From NCBI GenBank assembly GCA_964499955.1, contig CAZCMI010000010.1, forward strand, positions 1 through 30,217: a stretch of 30,217 nucleotides of DNA, read 5' to 3'. Position 1 is the first letter of the stretch. Every line of letters begins with the position of its first letter. Origin of the DNA: JAJYIV01 sp964499955 (GTDB lineage: Bacteria > Patescibacteriota > Patescibacteriia > UBA9934 > GWF2-40-263). Both the position numbers and the translations under genes were made by a program. A model generated the notes under the pieces. It made no database searches. It had not been told where the DNA came from and saw only the letters and a list, made by a program, of their open reading frames with translations. Shown in pieces: positions 15,564-21,524 of the stretch.

Positions 15564-15609
15564 AGGAACGGGCCGTTAAACGCGGTTAACTGCGGGGCGA
15601 GGCGGCGCG

Positions 15610-15705
15610 CTAGAAAAACGAATAGACCATGGTGGACGCCACCATGCTGACGATGACCATGACAGCGATGACGGCCCACACGGTGCGAACGGTTTTGCGG
15701 TTCAT
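15610..15705 (-). CDS. 31-residue single-pass membrane peptide
   Basis: A basic start (MNRKTVRTVW) is followed by one hydrophobic helix (AVIAVMVIVSMVASTMV) and the short end YSFF. It lies 17 nt after the lepA stop and 46 nt before recJ. The ATG at 15705 is preceded by T and a TTCCTCCT tract, the same start context as the confirmed genes here. A longer frame without an ATG extends upstream into lepA. Short peptides of this form (basic N-terminus, VSM in the helix) seem to recur in Patescibacteria, but that is from memory and needs a search. Function unknown. Confidence 0.6.
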   Translation of the reverse strand: MNRKTVRTVWAVIAVMVIVSMVASTMVYSFF

Positions 15706-15722
15706 ATGTAGGAGGAAGTATA

Positions 15723-17528
15723 TCAATCCCTCTTCAACACGGACAGGTACGCGTCCGTGGGGATTTCCACGCGGCCGGTGCCCAGTTCGGCCATCTTGGC
15801 CTTGCCCTTCTTCTGCTTCTCCAAGAGCTTGCGTTTGCGGGTGACGTCGCCGCCGTAGAGCTTGGCCGTGACGTCCTTGCGCAGCGCCGAAATGCGCTCC
15901 GCTGCCACGATCTTGCCGCCCACGGCCGCCTGCAGCTTGATCACGAACCACGCCGGCGGAATGCTCTCCTTCAGCGCGGCGACGATGCGCCGGCCGATGC
16001 GCTCGGCCTGGTCCCGGTACACCAGCTGGGCCAGGGCGTCCTCGGGTTCTTCCGCCACCAAAATGTCGAGCCGCACGACGTCGGCCACGCGGTATTCCTT
16101 GAATTCGTAGTTCAGCGAGGCGTAGCCGGAGGTGATGCTCTTGAGGCGGTCGTAGAAGTCCACGATCACCATCGAAAGCGGGACGTCGTAATGCAAGATG
16201 GCCTGCTGCTGCGAGAGATATTCCGTGGTCTTGTATGTGCCGCGGCGCTCCTGCAGGAACTGCATCACCGCACCGACGTATTCCACGGGCACCACCACGT
16301 CCACCGTCACCCACGGTTCTTCGATGGAGTCGATGCGCGAGGGGTCCGGCAGCTCGAGCGGGCTTTTGACCGTGGTCTGCTCCCCGCCCATCAGGTTCAC
16401 GCGGTACGCCACGGACGGCACCGTCACCACCAGGTCCAGGTTGAACTCGCGCGTCAGGCGTTCCTTCACGATTTCCAAATGCAACATGCCGAGCATGCCG
16501 CAGCGGAAGCCGTAGCCGAGCGCGGGCTGGTGTTCGGGCTCGTAGTCCAGCGCGGCGTCGTTGAGTTTCAGGCGTTCCATGGCCTCGCGCAGGCGCTGGA
16601 AGTCGCTGCCTTCCTTCGGGAAGATGCCGGCGTAGACCATCGGTTTGACGGTCTTGTAGCCGCCCAGCGCCTCGGCGGCGGGGGCGTCGCGGTGGGTGAG
16701 CGTGTCGCCCACGCGGCAGGCCTGGATGTCCTTGAGGCCCGACACGACGTAGCCGATTTGGCCGTTTTCCAGCACGGGCAGCGAATGAAGGCGGCTGGGG
16801 GCGCCGGGCACCAGGGCGCCCAGGTCGAGGATTTCACTTTCCGCGCCGGTGGCCATCATTTTGACCCGGTCGCCTTTTTTCAGCGTGCCGTCCATCACGC
16901 GGACGTAGGCCACAACGCCGCGGTAGTCGTCGTAGGCGGAATCGAAGACCAGCGCGCGCGCCGGGTTGGCGGCCGTGTCCTGCGGCGGCGGAATGCGCTC
17001 GACGATGGCGTCGAGGAGTTCCGGCACGCCCTGCCCCGTTTTCCCGCTGACCGTGAGAATTTCTGACGGGTCGCAGCCGAGCAGCTTCACCAGTTCCTCC
17101 GTGCGCTGCGGGACGTCCGCCGCGGGCAGGTCGATCTTGTTCAGCACGGGAATGATCTTCAGTTCCTCGGCCATCGCAAGATACAGGTTGCCGATGGTCT
17201 GCGCCTGCACGCCCTGCGTGGCGTCCACCAGCAGCACCGCGCCCTCCACGGCGGCCAGCGAGCGGGACACCTCGTAGGTGAAGTCCACGTGCCCCGGCGT
17301 GTCGATGAGGTTCAGTGTGACGCCCTTGTGCGCCATGCGGGCGGGGGCCAGCTTGATGGTGATGCCCTTCTCGCGCTCCAGGTCCATGGAGTCGAGGATC
17401 TGCTCCTGCATTTTGCGCTTGTCCACCGTGCCGGTGACTTCAAGCAGCCGGTCGGACAGCGTGGACTTGCCGTGGTCGATGTGGGCGATGATGCAAAAAT
17501 TGCGGATCTGGTCTGGGCGCGTGGACAT
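15723..17528 (-). CDS. lepA: Elongation factor 4 (LepA) GTPase
   Basis: Ribosome-binding translational GTPase, thought to help ribosomes recover from or avoid stalled states. The 601-residue length is typical. G motifs are AHIDHGKST (15-23), KGITI, DTPGHVDF, NKID and an SGKTG G5 segment. Domain 2 (LVFDSAYDDYRGVVAYVRV) and the LepA-specific C-terminus (TAKLYGGDVTRKRKLLEKQKKGKAKM) follow. The C-terminal segment separates it from EF-G. The ATG at 17528 follows CCATCCTCCCCT, again pyrimidine-rich with no Shine-Dalgarno. The leader carries a DnaA-box-like word and a TTTTGTCAAC -35 region like that of ligA. Confidence 0.97.
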   Translation of the reverse strand: MSTRPDQIRNFCIIAHIDHGKSTLSDRLLEVTGTVDKRKMQEQILDSMDLEREKGITIKLAPARMAHKGVTLNLIDTPGHVDFTYEVSRSLAAVEGAVLLVDATQGVQAQTIGNLYLAMAEELKIIPVLNKIDLPAADVPQRTEELVKLLGCDPSEILTVSGKTGQGVPELLDAIVERIPPPQDTAANPARALVFDSAYDDYRGVVAYVRVMDGTLKKGDRVKMMATGAESEILDLGALVPGAPSRLHSLPVLENGQIGYVVSGLKDIQACRVGDTLTHRDAPAAEALGGYKTVKPMVYAGIFPKEGSDFQRLREAMERLKLNDAALDYEPEHQPALGYGFRCGMLGMLHLEIVKERLTREFNLDLVVTVPSVAYRVNLMGGEQTTVKSPLELPDPSRIDSIEEPWVTVDVVVPVEYVGAVMQFLQERRGTYKTTEYLSQQQAILHYDVPLSMVIVDFYDRLKSITSGYASLNYEFKEYRVADVVRLDILVAEEPEDALAQLVYRDQAERIGRRIVAALKESIPPAWFVIKLQAAVGGKIVAAERISALRKDVTAKLYGGDVTRKRKLLEKQKKGKAKMAELGTGRVEIPTDAYLSVLKRD

Positions 17529-17597
17529 AGGGGAGGATGGCCGCATCCTAAGAGAAAAAACCGTGCGCGTCCACCGCCTGGCCGCCGCCACGCGCAG

Positions 17598-17606
17598 TTA
17601 TCCACA
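17598..17606 (+). promoter_or_regulatory. DnaA-box word TTATCCACA in the lepA upstream gap
   Basis: An exact match to the consensus DnaA box in the gap between lepA (-) and the RNA unit (+). It overlaps the likely -10 region of lepA (GATAAC on the minus strand). Only one copy is seen here, so it is at most a regulatory box and not an origin. Confidence 0.3.
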
Positions 17607-17615
17607 AGGCGGGCG

Positions 17616-17644
17616 TTGACAAAACGAAAAAAGCATGGTTGAAT
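17616..17644 (+). promoter_or_regulatory. Promoter TTGACA-17-TTGAAT of the tRNA-like RNA unit
   Basis: A consensus -35 TTGACA (17616-17621) is spaced 17 nt from TTGAAT (17639-17644, 4 of 6). Start near 17651 would place the first complementary word (17654) at the very 5' end of the RNA. Confidence 0.5.
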
Positions 17645-17764
17645 GCAGGTACGCTAAGGCAGCATCGTGGGTGTCAATAAAGAATCCCCCAGTGGTTGAA
17701 AAACCGTTGGGGGGTTCTTTATTTCCATCATCCCGGATGCGCGGGCTTCGTCCGTTCGGGCCAC

Positions 17765-17835
17765 GGGCCCGGGCATGGCTGCCTTAGTGGAATTGACACC
17801 CACGACAACGAGTTCGATTCTCGTCGGGTCCACCA
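17765..17835 (+). tRNA. tRNA-like element, degenerate D side, uncertain identity
   Basis: Acceptor GGGCCCG (17765-17771) pairs with CGGGTCC (17825-17831) with one G-U. A73 and an encoded CCA (17833-17835) follow. The T-arm is regular: ACGAG-TTCGATT-CTCGT. The rest is abnormal: 71 nt in total, a D side that can only form GGCA-TGGC-TGCC with no linker, and an anticodon-like arm GTGGA-ATTGACA-CCCAC with an A-C pair next to the loop. The loop can be read as UGA, or, shifted by one, as U-GAC-A (valine-like). It may be a decayed tRNA, a trimmed attachment-site copy, or a purposely tRNA-like end of the larger RNA. Confidence 0.4.
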
Positions 17836-17847
17836 TCCGGGACCAAC

Positions 17848-17884
17848 AACCGCCCCATCGCAAGACGGGGTGGTTTGGTTTTAT
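17848..17884 (+). terminator. Terminator of the RNA unit
   Basis: AACCGCCCC-ATC-GCAA-GAC-GGGGTGGTT is followed by TTGGTTTTA. A G-U pair at 17852/17871 works on the plus strand and would be C-A on the minus strand. It begins 13 nt after the encoded CCA. Confidence 0.75.
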
Positions 17885-17885
17885 G

Positions 17886-18120
17886 TTTCTTACTATCCAT
17901 TTGATAAAAATCCATTTTTCTCCTATCATTCCCATACAATTCAGCCTAAACCAGGCGTTTTGCGCTTGGCATGGCATCAAAACCAACCAGGTTACTGAAC
18001 CCGTCGTTCAGCAATCCTGGTTGGTCGTATCCCGAAAGGGCTACGTTCCCCGCAAGGGGAAAAGCTGGCGGCGGGTTTTGTGATACCCGCGGCCGGATAA
18101 CACCCACCAACCAGGGTCAT
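17886..18120 (+). promoter_or_regulatory. Structured leader with alternative helices ahead of the zinc-ribbon membrane gene
   Basis: This 235-bp stretch begins AT-rich (a promoter probably lies in 17886-17940, but I cannot fix the boxes). ACCAACCAGG occurs at 17982-17991 and again at 18106-18115. CCTGGTTGGT at 18016-18025 is complementary to both. With the first copy it closes a hairpin that also contains CTGAAC-CCGTC-GTTCAG. With the second it would cover the AGGG ribosome site ending 4 nt before ATG 18121. Between them lie two GNRA-loop hairpins (CCC-GAAA-GGG about 18031-18040; TTCCCC-GCAA-GGGGAA about 18046-18061) and GCGGGT-TTTGTGAT-ACCCGC (about 18071-18090). It behaves like a riboswitch or translational attenuator on paper; ligand unknown. 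Confidence 0.5.
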
Positions 18121-19089
18121 ATGAAGAAATGTCCGTATTGTGCGGAAGAAGTGCAAGATGAGGCGATAAAATGCAAGTATTGCGGGGCAGATTCAGCACA
18201 GAAGCAAGTGATTACCCCTGAACAAAAGGAAGAAAAAACGAAGATGGGAATAGGATGTGGGCTATTTTGCGCCTGCACATTCGCCTACGTCCTGCTTCTA
18301 TCCATTCAGCCTTTATTAGCAGCCATCTTCATAATCGTCATCATTTGGTCGGTAAAAGGTGCAAGCCAGGAACAGACGTTGGTGGACAGGATACGTTCAT
18401 GGCGAACGCACGTGTCGCGTACGGTGCTTTCTGTAATCTTTATCCTGCTTTCGTTGTTCTTTCTGTTGCTCGTTCATCTGGATTCGGTTGAGAAACAATT
18501 CCTGGAGGGCTATCCGAGCCCCGCCATCATCGTGATAAGTGAGACGGGACACCAGGGATCGAATGCCAGTTACACGTTAGAATTTACGGTGAGCGACGCC
18601 ACAAGCGTAACAGTGGATGGACAAGCGCATGAACCGAACGAAGAAGGTATTTACAAGGTAGACGCTCCGTTGACGACACCGCGTAACAGAATCTTCATTG
18701 TTGCACGGAATGAATACAAAAAGACCGAGCAAGGCGTTACGATCAGTCGTGAACTGACTGCACAAGAACAAGCGGAGACAGCTAAGCGAGAAAGAGAGGC
18801 AGAGGCGTGGAGACGGGAGGCGGAAGCGAATGAACGGGCTTGGGCGGCAAGTAAAGCCGGTCAGATTTGCGCCCGTCATCCGAATTGGTCAAGGGATACA
18901 TGCACGCGGCTGGCGCGCGGTGATTACTGGATCGGCATGACATATTCCATGCTTATTGAATCTCGCGGTCGTCCAAATTACGTAAATGTTTCAAATTATG
19001 GACGAGGAGACAAGTACCAATATTGTTGGAACGATAAAAGACCAATGTGTTTCTACGAGGAAGACGGGGTAATTACGGGCTATAACTAA
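18121..19089 (+). CDS. Zinc-ribbon membrane protein with SmpA/OmlA-like C-terminus
   Basis: The 322-residue protein begins with a four-Cys zinc ribbon (KKCPYCAEE...IKCKYCG; C4, C7, C18, C21). Two hydrophobic stretches follow (about 44-75 and 100-118). Then comes a strand-rich segment resembling an Ig/carbohydrate-binding-like fold (about 135-205, SYTLEFTVSDATSVTVDG...APLTTPRNRIFIVARNEY) and an Arg/Glu/Ala coiled coil (about 215-250). The C-terminal segment IGMTYSMLIESRGRPNYVN resembles the lG-x-P repeat of SmpA/OmlA-like domains. The DNA is clearly lower in GC than the flanks. The ATG follows GGGTCAT. The function is unknown; the parts suggest a membrane-anchored sensor or scaffold. Confidence 0.82.
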   Translation: MKKCPYCAEEVQDEAIKCKYCGADSAQKQVITPEQKEEKTKMGIGCGLFCACTFAYVLLLSIQPLLAAIFIIVIIWSVKGASQEQTLVDRIRSWRTHVSRTVLSVIFILLSLFFLLLVHLDSVEKQFLEGYPSPAIIVISETGHQGSNASYTLEFTVSDATSVTVDGQAHEPNEEGIYKVDAPLTTPRNRIFIVARNEYKKTEQGVTISRELTAQEQAETAKREREAEAWRREAEANERAWAASKAGQICARHPNWSRDTCTRLARGDYWIGMTYSMLIESRGRPNYVNVSNYGRGDKYQYCWNDKRPMCFYEEDGVITGYN

Positions 19090-19093
19090 CCAT

Positions 19094-19441
19094 ATGAAGA
19101 CCTGTCCATTTTGCGCCGGATCCATGTTGGACGAGGCGATCCGGTGCAAGCACTGCAGGAAGGACTTGGTTCCGTCCGTCGTATCCGCATCAACGAGCGC
19201 GTCTCCAAACAAAAAGCGGATTACGGAAACGAAGGTTACCTGCCTTGCCTGCGGCCACATATGGTTCTACGGCAAGGCCGAGGAAGATCAGAATGCGTCA
19301 AATCAAATGAGCAACTGCGCGAAAAACTGCTCTTGCTCCATGTTTGCCTTCATACCGGACGAAAAAATCATCGACTTTGACAAATGCCAGAAATGCAATT
19401 CCCAAGCGGTGAAAAAAGAACGGGTAACGTATGAGATTTGA
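19094..19441 (+). CDS. Small double zinc-ribbon protein
   Basis: The 115-residue soluble protein has an N-terminal zinc ribbon (KTCPFCAGS...IRCKHC; C4, C7, C18, C21) closely parallel to that of the preceding protein, suggesting paralogy. A second Cys set follows (CLACGHIWF ... CAKNCSC ... CQKCNSQ). It starts 4 nt after the upstream stop, and its stop overlaps the yidD start by 11 nt, so the three genes are one operon. It could bind nucleic acid or act as a metal-dependent adaptor; no catalytic motif is visible. Confidence 0.8.
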   Translation: MKTCPFCAGSMLDEAIRCKHCRKDLVPSVVSASTSASPNKKRITETKVTCLACGHIWFYGKAEEDQNASNQMSNCAKNCSCSMFAFIPDEKIIDFDKCQKCNSQAVKKERVTYEI

Positions 19442-19664
19442 GGGATGGGGTCAGCTCTTTTTCGTGTTCGCCGTCGGCGTTTACCAACTTACGTTGTCGA
19501 AGGTCTTGCGGAAACGAATACAGTGCCGGTTCCACCCATCTTGTTCCGAATACGGCATCCTTGCGGTGGAAAAGTACGGGTTTCGGGAGGGGTTCAGAAA
19601 AACGGTGCGACGCATCGCCCGTTGCCGCCCAAGCAATCAGGAAAGCTGCATGGATTTTCCGTGA
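19431..19664 (+). CDS. yidD: Membrane protein insertion efficiency factor YidD
   Basis: The 77-residue protein carries the YidD hallmarks: a start-of-domain YQLTLS, the invariant CRFHPSCSEYGILAVEKYGFREG, and RIARCRPSN near the end. YidD is a small membrane-associated protein that aids YidC/Sec-dependent insertion and normally sits between rnpA and yidC. Here it is in a foreign-looking operon with zinc-ribbon genes instead. The usual G-x-D-P after the last Cys-Pro reads SCMDFP. The ATG (T at -1) overlaps the previous gene. Confidence 0.88.
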   Translation: MRFEGWGQLFFVFAVGVYQLTLSKVLRKRIQCRFHPSCSEYGILAVEKYGFREGFRKTVRRIARCRPSNQESCMDFP

Positions 19665-19828
19665 CGTGTCTAAGTATTCCCGAAGAATCACTACGAACGG
19701 ACATAGAAGTTCTGATAGAAGGATTCTACAACAATGACGATATCCGCATCATTAAACGTATCCAGGATCAGCTGATAATGAGCCTCATCCTCCGACTAAA
19801 AGAGCTTGGTGCAAACGTAGATTTTTAA
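19661..19828 (+). CDS. Small ORF, 55 aa, coupled to yidD
   Basis: The frame opens with GTG overlapping the yidD stop (GTGA) and ends just before the operon terminator. The product (IPEESLRTDIEVLIEGFYNN, then IQDQLIMSLILRLKELGANV) looks like two amphipathic helices with sensible composition. No family recognised. The overlapping start and the terminator placement support it; the short length and the GTG without a Shine-Dalgarno are against it. Confidence 0.5.
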   Translation: MTCLSIPEESLRTDIEVLIEGFYNNDDIRIIKRIQDQLIMSLILRLKELGANVDF

Positions 19829-19855
19829 AAACTCCTCCCAAGGGAGGAGTTTTCT
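19827..19855. terminator. Bidirectional terminator at the end of the low-GC block
   Basis: ACTCCTCCC-AA-GGGAGGAGT (19831-19850) is flanked by AAAAA and TTTTCT. It serves the yidD operon (+) and the ABC-F gene (-), whose stop is 7 nt away. Confidence 0.85.
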
Positions 19856-19856
19856 C

Positions 19857-21308
19857 CTACAACGCCGCCAGGTCCAGCGTCTGGTCGAACTGGATTTCCT
19901 TCACGAAGTCCGGCGCATGGGAGACGACGATCATGGCGCCTTGGAAGGCGTCGAGTGCGCGGGCGATGACCGGCAGGTGGCGGAAGTTGATGTGGTTGGT
20001 GGGCTCGTCGAAGATGAGCAGGCCCGGCTGCTGCAGGACGAAGCGGGCGAAGCACAGCAGGCCCTTCTGCCCTTCCGACAGCGCGCCGACCTTGGTGCGC
20101 AGCGCGTCGCCGTCCAGCAGGAATTGCGCGGCGGTGCGGCGCAGCGTTTCGTTGTTCGGCACGTCCATCACGCCCTCAAGCGACTGGTACGCCGTCTGGT
20201 CGAAGTCGAGGCCGGAAAAATCCTGCTTGTAGTAGCCGACCTTCACGCCCTCGGCGATCTTGGCGCCCGGGTCCTCGTTGGACGCGAGCGTCCGCAGCAG
20301 CGTGGACTTGCCGATGCCGTTCGGCCCTTCCACCAGCAGGTGCTGGCCCTTGCGGAGCTTGATGTCCACGTCCGCGCGGCGCGCCTCGTGGTTCTTGATG
20401 ACCTTGAGCGACGTCAGGTGCACCATCACGTCGGGGAACGGCTGGGCGGGAATGGTGAAGTCGTTGATGGTCTTGTCGTCGCGCTTCACCTCGACCATGT
20501 TTTCCTCCGCGTCGGCGATTTGCTCGCGCAGCTTCGCGGCCAACGCGCGCATCTTGCCGCCCTTGTGCGCGAAGAAGTTCACCTTGTCCTTGCGGTCCTG
20601 GATTTCCTTCAGCATGCGGGCGTTCTGCATGCGGTCGCGTTCCACGCGCGCGGCGATTTCCTCCACCACGTTGAAGTAGTTGCCCTCGTAGCGCTCGACC
20701 TTGCCACTGAACACGTCGAGGTGCAGCACGCCTTCGGTGAAGGCGTTGAGGAAGTCGGCGTCGTGGGAAATCACCAGCACCGTCTTCGGGTACATCATCA
20801 AAAAGCCCGTGAGGTGTTCGATGCCGTCCTGGTCCAGGTTGTTGGTCGGCTCGTCGAGCAGCAGAATGTCCGGTTCCTGGATGAGGGCGAACGCCAGGAG
20901 CAGGCGTGCCTGCTGGCCGCCGGAAAAGGCACCGATCTTCTTGTCGAGCGGAGCATCGAGGTTCACCGTGTCGAGCACGTCCTTGATGCGGCGGTCCAGG
21001 TCGTATTTCTTCTCTTCGAACGCCCGGGCGAAATAGTCCTCCACGGTGTCGTCGAGGAACTCCCGCGCCATGACCTGCTTGGCCGTGGCGATGGTGGCGC
21101 CTTGCAGCAGGTGGATCTTGCCCTCGGACGGCTTCAATTCCCCGGTGATGAGTTTGAAGATGGTGGACTTCCCCGCCCCGTTCTGGCCCATGACGGTGAA
21201 CTTGGCGTTTTCGCGGACGGAAAAGGACGCCTCGTCCAGGACGGGGTTGTCCTCCCCGTAGCCGAAGGAGACGTTTTCGAAGCGGATGATGACGTTGCCG
21301 TGGCTCAT
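19857..21308 (-). CDS. ABC-F family ATPase
   Basis: The 483-residue soluble protein has two ABC domains and no membrane segments, typical of ABC-F translation factors that bind the ribosomal E site. The first has Walker A GQNGAGKST (41-49), signature FSGGQQARLLLA and Walker B LLLDEPTNNLD. The charged linker (VEEIAARVERDRMQNARMLKEIQ...EENMVEVKR) is the P-site-tRNA interaction motif region. The second has GPNGIGKST, LSEGQKGLL and LLIFDEPTNHIN. Both switch histidines (VISHDADFL, VVSHAPDFV) are present. It could be an Uup/EttA/YbiT-like factor; the subtype is not decided here. The promoter's -10 ends 9 nt before the ATG. Confidence 0.93.
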   Translation of the reverse strand: MSHGNVIIRFENVSFGYGEDNPVLDEASFSVRENAKFTVMGQNGAGKSTIFKLITGELKPSEGKIHLLQGATIATAKQVMAREFLDDTVEDYFARAFEEKKYDLDRRIKDVLDTVNLDAPLDKKIGAFSGGQQARLLLAFALIQEPDILLLDEPTNNLDQDGIEHLTGFLMMYPKTVLVISHDADFLNAFTEGVLHLDVFSGKVERYEGNYFNVVEEIAARVERDRMQNARMLKEIQDRKDKVNFFAHKGGKMRALAAKLREQIADAEENMVEVKRDDKTINDFTIPAQPFPDVMVHLTSLKVIKNHEARRADVDIKLRKGQHLLVEGPNGIGKSTLLRTLASNEDPGAKIAEGVKVGYYKQDFSGLDFDQTAYQSLEGVMDVPNNETLRRTAAQFLLDGDALRTKVGALSEGQKGLLCFARFVLQQPGLLIFDEPTNHINFRHLPVIARALDAFQGAMIVVSHAPDFVKEIQFDQTLDLAAL

Positions 21309-21317
21309 AGTCCGGCG

Positions 21318-21346
21318 ATGATAGGCGAAAAACGCCGTGTTGGCAA
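21318..21346 (-). promoter_or_regulatory. Promoter TTGCCA-17-TATCAT of the ABC-F gene, near-leaderless
   Basis: On the minus strand, -35 TTGCCA (21346-21341) and -10 TATCAT (21323-21318) are 17 nt apart. The spacer ACACGGCGTTTTTCGCC shares ACGGC-TTTTTCGC with the promoters at 5726 and 11665. The -10 is 9 nt before the ATG. Confidence 0.75.
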
Positions 21347-21408
21347 TGGGTTGCGCCGGGCGCGGGGCGGCCGGGGAGCGGCGGCTGGACAGCGGCGGCG
21401 GCGCGCGG

Positions 21409-21414
21409 TATACT
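21409..21414 (+). promoter_or_regulatory. Upstream -10 TATACT in the ABC-F/PIF1 divergent gap
   Basis: A good -10 word without a clear -35. Transcription from here would give the PIF1 gene a leader of about 100 nt holding the inverted repeat ATATCCC (21460-21466) and GGGATAT (21476-21482). Otherwise I see nothing coding in this gap. Confidence 0.3.
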
Positions 21415-21487
21415 ACAGTCACGCAAATGAGGTTCTACGGAACTCTGTTCGGCGGCAAGATATCCCGGCTCGGCTGGGATATTTCGT

Positions 21488-21516
21488 TTGGTCCGGCGGC
21501 CACCATCGGCTATGAT
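21488..21516 (+). promoter_or_regulatory. Promoter TTGGTC-17-TATGAT of the PIF1-like gene, leaderless
   Basis: -35 TTGGTC (21488-21493) and -10 TATGAT (21511-21516) are 17 nt apart. The -10 ends 8 nt before ATG 21525, so the message should begin at about the start codon. Confidence 0.55.
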
Positions 21517-21524
21517 GGCGCGAC

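Larger units (their letters stand above)
17651..17885 (+). ncRNA. Structured RNA with pseudoknot-order complements and a tRNA-like 3' end
   Basis: Between a promoter and a terminator, with no convincing protein frame, four words are arranged as A-B ... A'-B'. A CTAAGGCAGC (17654-17663) is fully complementary to A' GCTGCCTTAG (17778-17787). B CGTGGGTGTCAAT (17666-17678) is fully complementary to B' ATTGACACCCACG (17792-17804). In this order both can pair only as a pseudoknot, or as two separate molecules. Between them a strong hairpin (17677-17723) has arms AATAAAGAAT-CCCCCA and TGGGGGG-TTCTTTATT. A T-arm, acceptor strand and CCA follow B'. No known RNA class recognised: no tmRNA tag frame, and too short for a group I intron. 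Confidence 0.55.

Noticed and set aside
17598..17606. Replication origin
   Set aside because: Only one DnaA box, no AT-rich unwinding element and no dnaA/dnaN neighbour.
17654..17835. Intron-split tRNA (group I type) with B and B' as parts of the anticodon arm
   Set aside because: The intervening segment is too short for a group I intron, and no 5' exon with a fitting acceptor strand is found upstream.
17616..17840. tmRNA (ssrA), one-piece or permuted, because of the CCA end and a helix directly before the T-arm
   Set aside because: No 5' acceptor matching CGGGTCC upstream of B, no GAUUCGACGGG-like D-loop, only about 110 nt between helix strands, and no tag reading frame.
17971..18120. A 50-residue N-terminal extension of the zinc-ribbon membrane protein from ATG 17971
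   Set aside because: The stretch is full of paired words and hairpins, lacks a ribosome site, and the zinc ribbon starts exactly at ATG 18121, as in the paralogue at 19094.
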